From Cladorhizidae sp. MBARI D1340-BT2 (lineage: Eukaryota > Porifera > Demospongiae > Poecilosclerida > Cladorhizidae): a stretch of DNA of 64,000 nucleotides. The position numbers were made by a program, and so were the translations under genes. Below, in pieces: positions 28,801 through 44,049 of this stretch (position 1 is the stretch's first letter; each line of letters starts with the position of its first letter). The notes under the pieces are model-generated. The model did no database searches, was not told where the DNA came from, and was given only the letters and a program-made list of their open reading frames with translations. Where the stretch lies: NCBI GenBank assembly GCA_028752905.1, contig JAQNBH010000297.1, positions 242,159 to 306,158 of the forward strand. The letters are read 5' to 3'.

Positions 28801-31690
28801 CATGCTAGGTGTATAACCATGCTAGGTGTATAACCATGCTAGGTGTAATACCATGATAGGTGTAATACCATGCTAGGTGTATAACCATGCTTGGTGTATA
28901 GCCATGCTAGGTGTATAACCATGCTAGGTATATAACCATGCTAGGTGTAATACCATGATAGGTATATAACCATGCTAGGTGTATAACTATGCTAGGTGTA
29001 TAACCATGCTAGGTGTATAACTATGCTAGGTGTATAACCATGCTAGGTGTATAACCATGCTAGGTGTATAACCATGCTAGGTGTATAACCATGCTAAGAT
29101 GTATAGCCATGCTAGGTGTATAGCCATTCTAGGTGTATAACCATGCTAGGTGTATAACCATGCTAGGTGTATAGCCATGCTAGGTGTATAGCCATGCTAG
29201 GTGTATAACCATGCTAGGTGTATAACCATGCTAGGTGTATAACCATGCTAGGTGTATAACCATGCTAGGTGTATAACCATGCTAGGTGTATAACCATGCT
29301 AGGTATATAACCATGCTAGGTGTATAACCATGCTAGGAATATAACCATGCTAGGTGTATAACCTTGCTAGGTGTAATACCATGATAGGTGTAATACCAGC
29401 TAGGTGTATAACCATGCTTGGTGTATAGCCATGCTAGGTGTATAACCATGCTAGGTATATAACCATGCTAGGTATATAACCATGCTAGGTGTAATACCAT
29501 GATAGGTATATAACCATGCTAGGTGTATAACTATGCTAGGTGTATAACCATGCTAGGTGTATAACTATGCTAGGTGTAATACCATAGGTGTAATACCATG
29601 CTAGGTGTATAAACCATGCTTGGTGTATAGCCATGCTAGGTGTATAACCATGCTAGGTGTATAACCATGCTAGGTGTATATAAGCATGCTAGGTATATAA
29701 CCATGCTTGGTGTATAGCCATGCTAGGTGTATAACCATGCTAGGTATATAACCATGCTAGGTGTAATACCATGATAGGTATATAACCATGCTAGGTGTAT
29801 AACTATGCTAGGTGTATAACCATGCTAGGTGTATAACCATGATAGGTGTATAGCTATGCTAGGTGTATAACCATGCTAGGTATATAACCATGCTAGGTGT
29901 ATAACCATGCTAGGTGTATAACCATGCTAGGTGTATAACCATGCTAGGTGTATAACCATGCTAGGTGTATAACCATTCTAGGTATATAACCATACTAGGT
30001 GTATAAACATGCTAGGTGTATAACTATGCTAGGTGTATAACCATGCTAGGTATATAACCATGCTAGGTATATAACCATGCTAGGTGTATGACCATGCTAG
30101 GTATATAACCATGCTAGGTATATAACTATGCTAGGTGTATAACCATTCTAGGTGTATAACCATGCTAGGTGTATAACCATGCTAGGTATATAACCATGCT
30201 AGGTGTATAGCCATGCTAGGTGTATAGCCATGCTAGCTGTATAACCATGCTAGGTGTATAACCATGCTAGGTGTATAATCATGCTAGGTATATAACCATG
30301 CTATAGGTGTATAACCATGCTAGATTTATAACCATGCTAGGTGTATAACCATGCTAGGTATATATACATGTTAGGTGTATAACCATGCTAGGTGTATAAC
30401 CATGCTAGGTGTATAACCATTCTAGGTATATAACCATACTAGGTGTATAAACATGCTAGGTGTATAACCATGCTAGGTGTATAACCATGCTAGGTGTATA
30501 ACTATGCTAGGTATATAACTATGCTAGGTGTATAACCATGCTAGGTGTATAACCATGCTAGGTGTATAACCATGCTAGGTATATAACCATGCTAGGTGTA
30601 TAGCCATGCTAGGTGTATAGCCATGCTAGGTGTATATCCATTCTAGGTGTATAACCATGCTAGGTGTATAATCATGCTAGGTATATAACCATGCTATAGG
30701 TGTATAACCATGCTAGGTGTATAACCATGCTAGGTGTATAACCATGCTAGGTGTATAATCATGCTAGGTATATAACCATGCTATAGGTGTATAACCATTC
30801 TAGGTATATAACCATACTAGGTGTATAAACATGCTAGGTGTATAACCATGCTAGGTGTATAACCATGCTAGGTGTATAACTATGCTAGGTGTATAACCAT
30901 GCTAGGTATATAACCATGCTAGGTGTATAACCATGCTAGGTGTATAACCATGCTAGGTGTATGTATAGCCATGCTAGGTGTAATACCATGATAGGTATAT
31001 AACCATGCTAGGTGTATAACTATGCAAGGTATATAACCATGCTAGGTGTATAACCATGCTAGGTGTATTACCATGCGAGGTGTATAACCATGCTAGGTGT
31101 ATAACCATGCTAGGTGTATAACCATGCTAGGTATATAACCATGCTAGGTGTATAACCATGCTAGGTGTATAACCATGCTAGGTGTAATACCATGATAGGT
31201 GTAATACCATGCTAGGTGTATAACCATGCTTGGTGTATAGCCATGCTAGGTGTATAACCATGCTAGGTATATAACCATGCTAGGTGTAATACCATGATAG
31301 GTATATAACCATGCTAGGTGTATAACTATGCTAGGTGTATAACCATGCTAGGTGTATAACTATGCTAGGTGTATAACCATGCTAGGTGTATAACCATGCT
31401 AGGTGTATAACCATATGCTAGGTGTATAACCATGCTAAGGTGTATAGCCATGCTAGGTGTATAGCCATTCTAGGTGTATAACCATGCTAGGTGTATAACC
31501 ATGCTAGGTGTATAGCCATGCTAGGTGTATAGCCATGCTAGGTGTATAACCATGCTAGGTGTATAACCATGCTAGGTGTATAACCATGCTAGGTGTATAA
31601 CCATGCTAGGTGTATAACCATGCTAGGTGTATAACCATGCTAGGTATATAACCATGCTAGGTGTATAACCATGCTAGGTATATAACCATG

Positions 31691-33600
31691 CTAGGTGTAT
31701 AACCATGCTAGGTGTAATACCATGATAGGTGTAATACCATGCTAGGTGTATAACCATGCTTGGTGTATAGCCATGCTATGTAGGTGTATAACCATTCTAG
31801 GTATATAACCATGCTAGGTATATAACCATGCTAGGTGTAATACCATGATAGGTATATAACCATGCTAGGTGTATAACTATGCTAGGTGTATAACCATGCT
31901 AGGTGTATAACTATGCTAGGTGTATAACCATGCTAGGTGTATGACCATGCTAGGTATATAACCATGCTAGGTATATAACCATGCTAGGTACATATATAAC
32001 TATGCTAGGTGTATAACCATGCTAGGTGTATAACCATGCTAGGTGTATAGCCATGCTAGGTGTATAGCCATGCTAGGTGTATAACCATGCTAGGTATATA
32101 ACCATGCTCGGTGTATAACCATGCTAGGTGTATAACCATGCTAGGTGTATAACCATGCTAGGTACATAACCATGCTTGGTGTATAACCATGCTAGGTGTA
32201 TAACTATGCTACGTGTATAACCATGCTAGGTGTATAACCATGCTAGGTGTATAACCATGCTAGGTGTATAACCATGCTAGGTGTATAACCATGCTAGGTA
32301 TATAACCATGCTAGGTGTATAACCATGCTAGGTATATAACCATGCTAGGTGTAATACCATAGGTGTAATACCATGCTAGGTGTATAAACCATGCTTGGTG
32401 TATAGCCATGCTAGGTGTATAACCATGCTAGGTGTATAACCATGCTAGGTGTATAACCATGCTAGGTATATAACCATGCTTGGTGTATAGCCATGCTAGG
32501 TGTATAACCATGCTAGGTATATAACCATGCTAGGTGTAATACCATGATAGGTATATAACCATGCTAGGTGTATAACTATGCTAGGTGTATAACCATGCTA
32601 GGTGTATAACCATGATAGGTGTATAACTATGCTAGGTGTATAACCATGCTAGGTATATAACCATGCTAGGTGTATAACCATGCTAGGTGTATAACCATGC
32701 TAGGTGTATAACCATGCTAGTTGTATAACCGTGCTAGGTATATAACTATGCTAGGTGTATAACCATGCTAGGTATATAACCATGCTAGGTGTATAACCAT
32801 GCTAGGTGTATGACCATGCTAGGTATATAACCATGCTAGGTATATAACTATGCTAGGTGTATAACCATGCTAGGTGTATAACCATGCTAGGTGTATAGCC
32901 ATGCTAGGTGTATAGCCATGCTAGGTGTATAACCATGCTAGGTATATAACCATGCTCGGTGTATAACCATGCTAGGTGTATAACCATGCTAGGTGTATAA
33001 CCATGCTAGGTATATAACCATGCTTGGTGTATAACCATGCTAGGTGTATAACTATGCTACGTGTATAACCATGCTAGGTGTATAACCATGCTGGGTGTAT
33101 AACCATGCTAGGTGTATAACCATGCTAGGTGTATAACCATGCTAGGTATATAACCATGCTAGGTGTATAGCCATGCTAGGTGTATAACCATGCTAGGTAT
33201 ATAACCATGCTAGGTGTATAACCATGCTAGGTGAATAACCATGCTAGGTGTATAACCATGCTAGGTATATAACCATGCTTGGTGTATAACCATGCTAGGT
33301 GTATAACCATGCTAGGTGTAATACCATGCTAGGTGAATAACCATGCTAGGTGTATAACTATGCTAGGTATATAACTATGCTAGGTGTATAACCATGCTAG
33401 GTGTATAACCATGCTAGGTGTATAACCATGCTAGGTATATAACCATGCTAGGTGTATAGCCATGCTAGGTGTATAGCCATGCTAGGTGTATATCCATGCT
33501 AGGTGTATAACCATGCTAGGTGTATAACCATGCTAGGTGTATAACCATGCTAGGTGTATAGCCATGCTAGGTGTATAGCCATGCTAGGTGTATAACCATG
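31691..33600. repeat. 1910-bp tandem higher-order unit (H1 copy 3)
   Basis: This is directly adjacent to a second copy at 33601 with a constant shift of 1910 bp, checked at both ends and at several internal lines. It contains the H1 markers (CTATGTAGGTG at 31776, GGTACATATATAAC, CATGCTCGG, AACCGTGC), so it is also paralogous to 13370-15190. Confidence 0.85.
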
Positions 33601-35536
33601 CTAGGTGTATAACCATGCTAGGTGTAATACCATGATAGGTGTAATACCATGCTAGGTGTATAACCATGCTTGGTGTATAGCCATGCTATGTAGGTGTATA
33701 ACCATTCTAGGTATATAACCATGCTAGGTATATAACCATGCTAGGTGTAATACCATGATAGGTATATAACCATGCTAGGTGTATAACTATGCTAGGTGTA
33801 TAACCATGCTAGGTGTATAACTATGCTAGGTGTATAACCATGCTAGGTGTATGACCATGCTAGGTATATAACCATGCTAGGTATATAACCATGCTAGGTA
33901 CATATATAACTATGCTAGGTGTATAACCATGCTAGGTGTATAACCATGCTAGGTGTATAGCCATGCTAGGTGTATAGCCATGCTAGGTGTATAACCATGC
34001 TAGGTATATAACCATGCTCGGTGTATAACCATGCTAGGTGTATAACCATGCTAGGTGTATAACCATGCTAGGTACATAACCATGCTTGGTGTATAACCAT
34101 GCTAGGTGTATAACTATGCTACGTGTATAACCATGCTAGGTGTATAACCATGCTAGGTGTATAACCATGCTAGGTGTATAACCATGCTAGGTGTATAACC
34201 ATGCTAGGTATATAACCATGCTAGGTGTATAACCATGCTAGGTATATAACCATGCTAGGTGTAATACCATAGGTGTAATACCATGCTAGGTGTATAAACC
34301 ATGCTTGGTGTATAGCCATGCTAGGTGTATAACCATGCTAGGTGTATAACCATGCTAGGTGTATAACCATGCTAGGTATATAACCATGCTTGGTGTATAG
34401 CCATGCTAGGTGTATAACCATGCTAGGTATATAACCATGCTAGGTGTAATACCATGATAGGTATATAACCATGCTAGGTGTATAACTATGCTAGGTGTAT
34501 AACCATGCTAGGTGTATAACCATGATAGGTGTATAACTATGCTAGGTGTATAACCATGCTAGGTATATAACCATGCTAGGTGTATAACCATGCTAGGTGT
34601 ATAACCATGCTAGGTGTATAACCATGCTAGTTGTATAACCGTGCTAGGTATATAACTATGCTAGGTGTATAACCATGCTAGGTATATAACCATGCTAGGT
34701 GTATAACCATGCTAGGTGTATGACCATGCTAGGTATATAACCATGCTAGGTATATAACTATGCTAGGTGTATAACCATGCTAGGTGTATAACCATGCTAG
34801 GTGTATAGCCATGCTAGGTGTATAGCCATGCTAGGTGTATAACCATGCTAGGTATATAACCATGCTCGGTGTATAACCATGCTAGGTGTATAACCATGCT
34901 AGGTGTATAACCATGCTAGGTATATAACCATGCTTGGTGTATAACCATGCTAGGTGTATAACTATGCTACGTGTATAACCATGCTAGGTGTATAACCATG
35001 CTGGGTGTATAACCATGCTAGGTGTATAACCATGCTAGGTGTATAACCATGCTAGGTATATAACCATGCTAGGTGTATAGCCATGCTAGGTGTATAACCA
35101 TGCTAGGTATATAACCATGCTAGGTGTATAACCATGCTAGGTGAATAACCATGCTAGGTGTATAACCATGCTAGGTATATAACCATGCTTGGTGTATAAC
35201 CATGCTAGGTGTATAACCATGCTAGGTGTAATACCATGCTAGGTGAATAACCATGCTAGGTGTATAACTATGCTAGGTATATAACTATGCTAGGTGTATA
35301 ACCATGCTAGGTGTATAACCATGCTAGGTGTATAACCATGCTAGGTATATAACCATGCTAGGTGTATAGCCATGCTAGGTGTATAGCCATGCTAGGTGTA
35401 TATCCATGCTAGGTGTATAACCATGCTAGGTGTATAACCATGCTAGGTGTATAACCATGCTAGGTGTATAGCCATGCTAGGTGTATAGCCATGCTAGGTG
35501 TATAACCATGCTAGGTGTATAACCATGCTAGGTGTA
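33601..35536. repeat. 1910-bp tandem higher-order unit (H1 copy 4)
   Basis: This is the second member of the 1910-bp tandem pair. Identity with 31691 onward runs to about 35536, where this copy continues with TATAACC while the first would restart its unit. No difference was noticed in the lines compared. Confidence 0.85.
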
Positions 35537-37969
35537 TAACCATGCTAGGTGTATAACCATGCTAGATATATAACCATGCTAGGTGTATAACCATGCTAGG
35601 TATATAACCATGCTAGGTGTATAACCATGCTAGGTGTATAACCATGCTAGGTGTAATACCATGATAGGTGTAATACCATACTAGGTGTATAACCATGCTT
35701 GGTGTATAGCCATGCTAGGTGTATATCCATGCTAGGTATATAACCATGCTAGGTGTAATACCATGATAGGTATATAACCATGCTAGGTGTATAACTATGC
35801 TAGGTGTATAACCATGCTAGGTGTATAACTATGCAAGGTGTATAACCATGCTAGGTGTATAACCATGCTAGGTGTATAACCATGCTAGGTGTATAACCAT
35901 GCTAAGGTGTATAGCCATGCTAGGTGTATAGCCATTCTAGGTGTATAACCATGCTAGGTGTATAACCATGCTAGGTGTATAGCCATGCTAGGTGTATAGC
36001 CATGCTAGGTGTATAACCATGCTAGGTGTATAACCATGCTAGGTGTATAACCATGCTAGGTGTATAACCATGCTAGGTGTATAACCATGCTAGGTGTATA
36101 ACCATGCTAGGTATATAACCATGCTAGGTGTATAACCATGCTAGGTATATAACCATGCTAGGTGTATAACCATGCTAGGTGTATAACCATGCTAGGTGTA
36201 ATACCATGATAGGTGTAATACCATGCTGATGCTAGGTGTATAACCATGCTTGGTGTATAGCCATGCTAGGTGTATAACCATGCTAGGTATATAACCATGC
36301 TAGGTGTAATACCATGATAGGTATATAACCATGCTAGGTGTATAACTATGCTAGGTGTATAACCATGCTAGGTGTATAACTATGCTAGGTGTATAGCCAT
36401 GCTAGGTGTATAACCATGCTAGGTATATAACCATGCTAGGTGTATAACCATGCTAGGTGAATAACCATGCTAGGTGTATAACCATGCTAGGTATATAACC
36501 ATGCTTGGTGTATAACCATGCTAGGTGTATAACCATGCTAGGTGTAATACCATGCTAGGTGTATAACCATGCTAGGTGTATAACTATGCTAGGTATATAA
36601 CTATGCTAGGTGTATAACCATGCTAGGTGTATAACCATGCTAGGTATATAACCATGCTAGGTGTATAGCCATGCTAGGTGTATACCCATGCTAGGTGTAT
36701 AATCATGCTAGGTATATAACCATGCTATAGGTGTATAACCATGCTAGGTGTATAACCATGCTAGGTGTATAACCATGCTAGGTGTATAATCAAGCTAGGT
36801 ATATAACCATGCTATAGGTGTATAACCATTCTAGGTATATAACCATACTAGGTGTATAAACATGCTAGGTGTATAACCATGCTAGGTGTATAACCATGCT
36901 AGGTGTATAATTATGCTAGGTGTATAACCATGCTAGGTATATAACCATGCTAGGTGTATAACCATGCTAGGTGTATAACCATGCTAGGTGTATGTATAGC
37001 CATGCTAGGTGTAATACCATGATAGGTATATAACCATGCTAGGTGTATAACCATGCTAGGTGTATAACCATGCTAGGTGTATTACCATGCGAGGTGTATA
37101 ACCATGCTAGGTGTATAGCCATGCTAGGTGTATAGCCATGCTAGGTGTAATACCATGATAGGTATATAACCATGCTAGGTGTATAACTATGCTAGATGTA
37201 TAACCATGCTAGGTGTATAACCATGCTAGGTGTATAACCATGGTAGGTGTATAACCATGCTAGGTGTATAACTACTACATAGGTGTATAACCATGCTAGG
37301 TATATAACCATGCTAGGTGTAAGGTATATAACCATGCTAGGTATATAACTATGCTAGGTGTATAACCATGCTAGGTGTATAACCATGCTAGGTGTATAGC
37401 CATGCTAGGTGTATAGCCATGCTAGGTGTATAACCATGCTAGGTGTATAACCATGCTAGGTGTATAACCATGCTAGGTGTATAACCATGCTAGGTGTATA
37501 AGCATGCTAGGTGTATAACCATGCTAGGTATATAACCATGCTAGGTGTATAACCATGCTAGGTGTATAACCATGCTAGGTGTAATACCATGATAGGTGTA
37601 ATACCATGCTAGGTGTATAACCATGCTTTGTGTATAGCCATGCTAGGTGTATAACCATGCTAGGTATATAACCATGCTAGGTGTAATACCATGATAGGTA
37701 TATAACCATGCTAGGTGTATAACTATGCTAGGTGTATAGCCATGCTAGGTGTATAACTATGCTAGGTGTATAACCATGCTAGGTGTATAACCATGCTAGG
37801 TGTATAACCATGCTAGGTGTATAACCATGCTAAGGTGTATAGCCATGCTAGGTGTATAGCCATTCTAGGTGTATAACCATGCTAGATTTATAACCATGCT
37901 AGGTGTATAACCATGCTAGGTATATATACATGTTAGGTGTATAACCATGCTAGGTGTATAACCATGCTA

Positions 37970-40860
37970 GGTGTATAACCATTCTAGGTATATAACCATA
38001 CTAGGTGTATAAACATGCTAGGTGTATAACCATGCTAGGTGTATAACCATGCTAGGTGTATAACTATGCTAGGTGTATAACCATGCTAGGTATATAACCA
38101 TGCTAGGTGTATAACCATGCTAGGTGTATAACCATGCTAGGTGTATGTATAGCCATGCTAGGTGTAATACCATGATAGGTATATAACCATGCTAGGTGTA
38201 TAACTATGCAAGGTATATAACCATGCTAGGTGTATAACCATGCTAGGTGTATTACCATGCGAGGTGTATAACCATGCTAGGTGTATAACCATGCTAGGTG
38301 TATAACCATGCTAGGTATATAACCATGCTAGGTGTATAACCATGCTAGGTGTATAACCATGCTAGGTGTAATACCATGATAGGTGTAATACCATGCTAGG
38401 TGTATAACCATGCTTGGTGTATAGCCATGCTAGGTGTATAACCATGCTAGGTATATAACCATGCTAGGTGTAATACCATGATAGGTATATAACCATGCTA
38501 GGTGTATAACTATGCTAGGTGTATAACCATGCTAGGTGTATAACTATGCTAGGTGTATAACCATGCTAGGTGTATAACCATGCTAGGTGTATAACCATGC
38601 TAGGTGTATAACCATGCTAAGGTGTATAGCCATGCTAGGTGTATAGCCATTCTAGGTGTATAACCATGCTAGGTGTATAACCATGCTAGGTGTATTGCCA
38701 TGCTAGGTGTATAGCCATGCTAGGTGTATAACCATGCTAGGTGTATAACCATGCTAGGTGTATAACCATGCTAGGTGTATAACCATGCTAGGTGTATAAC
38801 CATGCTAGGTGTATAACCATGCTAGGTATATAACCATGCTAGGTGTATAACCATGCTAGGTATATAACCATGCTAGGTGTATAACCATGCTAGGTGTAAT
38901 ACCCTGTTAGGTGTAATACCATGCTAGGTGTATAACCATGCTTGGTGTATAGCCATGCTAGGTGTATAACCATGCTAGGTATATAACCATGCTAGGTATA
39001 TAACCATGCTAGGTGTAATACCATGATAGGTATATAACCATGCTAGGTGTATAACTATGCTAGGTGTATAACCATGCTAGGTGTATAACTATGCTAGGTG
39101 TATAACCATGCTAGGTGTATGACCATGCTAGGTATATAACCATGCTAGGTATATAACTATGCTAGGTGTATAACCATGCTAGGTGTATAACCATGCTAGG
39201 TGTATAGCCATGCTAGGTGTATAGCCATGCTAGGTGTATAACCATGCTAGGTGTATATAACCATGCTCGGTGTATAACCATGCTAGGTGTATAACCATGC
39301 TAGGTGTATAACCATGCTAGGTATATAACCATGCTTGGTGTATAACCATGCTAGGTGTATAACTATGCTACGTGTATAACCATGCTAGGTGTATAACCAT
39401 GCTAGGTGTATAACCATGCTAGGTGTATAACCATGCTAGGTGTATAACCATGCTAGGTATATAACCATGCTAGGTGTATAACCATGCTAGGTATATAACC
39501 ATGCTAGGTGTAATACCATAGGTGTAATACCATGCTAGGTGTATAAACCATGCTTGGTGTATAGCCATGCTAGGTGTATAACCATGCTAGGTGTATAATC
39601 ATGCTAGGTGTATAACCATGCTAGGTATATAACCATGCTTGGTGTATAGCCATGCTAGGTGTATAACCATGCTAGGTATATAACCATGCTAGGTGTAATA
39701 CCATGATAGGTATATAACCATGCTAGGTGTATAACTATGCTAGGTGTATAACCATGCTAGGTGTATAACCATGATAGGTGTATAACTATGCTAGGTGTAT
39801 AACCATGCTAGGTATATAACCATGCTAGGTGTATAACCATGCTAGGTGTATAACCATGCTAGGTGTATAACCATGCTAGTTGTATAACCGTGCTAGGTAT
39901 ATAACTATGCTAGGTGTATAACCATGCTAGGTATATAACCATGCTAGGTGTATAACCATGCTAGGTGTATGACCATGCTATGTAGGTATATAACCATGCT
40001 AGGTATATAACTATGCTAGGTGTATAACCATGCTAGGTGTATAACCATGCTAGGTGTATAGCCATGCTAGGTGTATAGCCATGCTAGGTGTATAACCATG
40101 CTAGGTATATAACCATGCTCGGTGTATAACCATGCTAGGTGTATAACCATGCTAGGTGTATAACCATGCTAGGTATATAACCATGCTTGGTGTATAACCA
40201 TGCTAGGTGTATAACTATGCTACGTGTATAACCATGCTAGGTGTATAACCATGCTAGGTGTATAACCATGCTAGGTGTATAACCATGCTAGGTATATAAC
40301 CATGCTAGGTGTATAGCCATGCTAGGTGTATAACCATGCTAGGTATATAACCATGCTAGGTGTATAACCATGCTAGGTGAATAACCATGCTAGGTGTATA
40401 ACCATGCTAGGTATATAACCATGCTTGGTGTATAACCATGCTAGGTGTATAACCATGCTAGGTGTAATACCATGCTAGGTGTATAACCATGCTAGGTGTA
40501 TAACTATGCTAGGTATATAACTATGCTAGGTGTATAACCATGCTAGGTGTATAACCATGCTAGGTGTATAACCATGCTAGGTATATAACCATGCTAGGTG
40601 TATAGCCATGCTAGGTGTATAGCCATGCTAGGTGTATATCCATTCTAGGTGTATAACCATGCTAGGTGTATAATCATGCTAGGTATATAACCATGCTATA
40701 GGTGTATAACCATGCTAGGTGTATAACCATGCTAGGTGTATAACCATGCTAGGTGTATAATCATGCTAGGTATATAACCATGCTATAGGTGTATAACCAT
40801 TCTAGGTATATAACCATACTAGGTGTATAAACATGCTAGGTGTATAACCATGCTAGGTAT
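37970..40860. repeat. Higher-order block H2, copy 2
   Basis: This is the paralog of 22910-25850. It carries the same ordered variants plus a short extra insertion near 39980 and one early substitution (CATG for CATT near 38033). Confidence 0.8.
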
Positions 40861-43800
40861 ATAACCATGCTAGGTGTATAACCATGCTAGGTGTATAACC
40901 ATGCTAGGTGTATGTATAGCCATGCTAGGTGTAATACCATGATAGGTATATAACCATGCTAGGTGTATAACCATGCTAGGTGTATAACCATGCTAGGTGT
41001 ATTACCATGCGAGGTGTATAACCATGCTAGGTGTATAGCCATGCTAGGTGTATAGCCATGCTAGGTGTAATACCATGATAGGTATATAACCATGCTAGGT
41101 GTATAACCATGCTAGGTGTATAACCATGCTAGGTGTATTACCATGCGAGGTGTATAACCATGCTAGATGTATAACCATGCTAGGTGTATAACCATGCTAG
41201 GTGTATAACCATGGTAGGTGAATAACCATGCTAGGTGTATAACTATGCTACATAGGTGTATAACCATGCTAGGTGTATAACCATGCTAGGTGTATGACCA
41301 TGCTAGGTGTATAACCATGCTAGGTATATAACTATGCTAGGTGTATAACCATGCTAGGTGTATAACCATGCTAGGTGTATAGCCATGCTAGGTGTATAGC
41401 CATGCTAGGTGTATAACCATGCTAGGTGTATAACCATGCTAGTTGTATAACCATGCTAGGTTTATAACCATGCTAGATATATAACCATGCTAGGTGTATA
41501 ACCATGCTAGGTATATAACCATGCTAGGTGTATAACCATGCTAGGTGTATAACCATGCTAGGTGTAATACCATGATAGGTGTAATACCATGCTAGGTGTA
41601 TAACCATGCTTGGTGTATAGCCATGCTAGGTGTATAACCATGCTAGGTATATAACCATGCTAGGTGTAATACCATGATAGGTATATAACCATGCTAGGTG
41701 TATAACTATGCTAGGTGTATAACCATGCTAGGTGTATAACTATGCTAGGTGTATAACCATGCTAGGTGTATAACCATGCTAGGTGTATAACCATGCTAGG
41801 TGTAATACCATGATAAGTGTAATACCATGCTGATGCTAGGTGTATAACCATGCTTGGTGTATAGCCATGCTAGGTGTATAACCATGCTAGGTATATAACC
41901 ATGCTAGGTGTATAACCATGCTAGGTGAATAACCATGCTAGGTGTATAACCATGCTAAGGTGTATAGCCATGCTAGGTGTATAGCCATTCTAGGTGTATA
42001 ACCATGCTAGGTGTATAACCATGCTAGGTGTATAACCATGCTAGGTGTATAACCATGCTAGGTGTATAACCATGCTAGGTATATAACCATGCTAGGTGTA
42101 TAACCATGCTAGGTATATAACCATGCTAGGTGTATAACCATGCTAGGTGTAATACCATGATAAGTGTAATACCATGCTGATGCTAGGTGTATAACCATGC
42201 TTGGTGTATAGCCATGCTAGGTGTATAACCATGCTAGGTATATAACCATGCTAGGTGTATAACCATGCTAGGTGAATAACCATGCTAGGTGTATAACCAT
42301 GCTAGGTATATAACCATGCTTGGTGTATAACCATGCTAGGTATATAACCATGCTAGGTGTATAACTATGCTACGTGTATAACCATGCTACATGTAGGTGT
42401 ATAACCATGCTAGGTATATAACCATGCTAGGTGTATAACCATGCTAGGTATATAACCATGCTAGGTGTATAACTATGCTACGTGTATAACCATGCTAGGT
42501 GTATAACCATGCTAGGTGTATAACCATGCTAGGTGTATAACCATGCTAGGTATATAACCATTCTAGGTATATAACCATGCTAGGTGTATAACCATGCTTC
42601 TGTAGGTGTATAACCATGCTAGGTGTATAACCATGCTAGGTGTATAACCATGCTAGGTCTATAACCATGCTAGGTATATAAACATGCTAGGTGTATAACC
42701 ATTCTAGGTATATAACCATGCTAGGATTATAACCATGCTAGGTGTAATACCATGATAGGTATATAACCATGCTAGGTGTATAACCATGCTAGGTGTATAA
42801 CCATGCTAGGTGTATAACCATGCTAGGTGTATAACCATGCTAGATATATAACCATTCTAGGTGTATAACCATGCTAGGTATATAACCATGCTAGGTGTAT
42901 AACCATGCTAGGTGTATAACCATGCTAGGTGTAATACCATGATAGGTGTAATACCATGCTAGGTGTATAACCATGCTTGGTGTATAGCCATGCTAGGTGT
43001 ATAACCATGCTAGGTATATAACCATGCTAGGTGTAATACCATGATAGGTATATAACCATGCTAGGTGTATAACTATGCTAGGTGTATAACCATGCTAGGT
43101 GTATAACTATGCTAGGTGTATAACCATGCTAGGTGTATAACCATGCTAGGTGTATAACCATGCTAGGTGTATAACCATGCTAAGGTGTATAGCCATGCTA
43201 GGTGTATAGCCATTCTAGGTGTATAACCATGCTAGGTGTATAACCATGCTAGGTGTATAGCCATGCTAGGTGTATAGCCATGCTAGGTGTATAACCATGC
43301 TAGGTGTATAACCATGCTAGGTGTATAACCATGCTAGGTGTATAACCATGCTAGGTGTATAACCATGCTAGGTGTATAACCATGCTAGGTGTATAACCAT
43401 GCTAGGTATATAACCATGCTAGGTGTATAACCATGCTAGGTATATAACCATGCTAGGTGTATAACCATGCTAGGTGTATAACCATGCTAGGTGTAATACC
43501 ATGATAGGTGTAATACCATGCTGATGCTAGGTGTATAACCATGCTTGGTGTATAGCCATGCTAGGTGTATAACCATGCTAGGTATATAACCATGCTAGGT
43601 GTAATACCATGATAGGTATATAACCATGCTAGGTGTATAACTATGCTAGGTGTATAACCATGCTACAGTAGGTGTATAACTATGCTAGGTGTATAGCCAT
43701 GCTAGGTGTATAACCATGCTAGGTATATAACCATGCTAGGTGTATAACCATGCTAGGTGAATAACCATGCTAGGTGTATAACCATGCTAGGTATATAACC

Positions 43801-44044
43801 ATGCTTGGTGTATAACCATGCTAGGTGTATAACCATGCTAGGTGTAATACCATGCTAGGTGTATAACCATGCTAGGTGTATAACTATGCTAGGTATATAA
43901 CTATGCTAGGTGTATAACCATGCTAGGTGTATAACCATGCTAGGTGTATAACCATGCTAGGTATATAACCATGCTAGGTGTATAGCCATGATAGGTGTAG
44001 ACCCATGCTAGGTGTATAATCATGCTAGGTATATAACCATGCTA

Positions 44045-44049
44045 TAGGT
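44045..44049. repeat. Target-site duplication, low-coordinate flank of the retrotransposon
   Basis: TAGGT abuts the LTR terminus and is repeated at 49574-49578. The uninterrupted paralogous satellite block has a single TAGGT at 3583-3587. Five bases is the usual Ty3/gypsy duplication length. Confidence 0.93.

Larger units (their letters stand above)
17874..44049. repeat. 17-bp satellite array, second segment
   Basis: This is the same satellite as 1-17684, continuing for about 26 kb with the same variant monomers and no gene or RNA. Blocks of variants are copied within it and with the first segment. For example, 22.9-25.8 kb matches 38.0-40.9 kb, 16.2-17.6 kb matches 36.1-37.6 kb, and 1.9-3.6 kb matches 42.3-44.05 kb. 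It ends at the TAGGT duplicated by the retrotransposon insertion (44045-44049). Confidence 0.97.
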
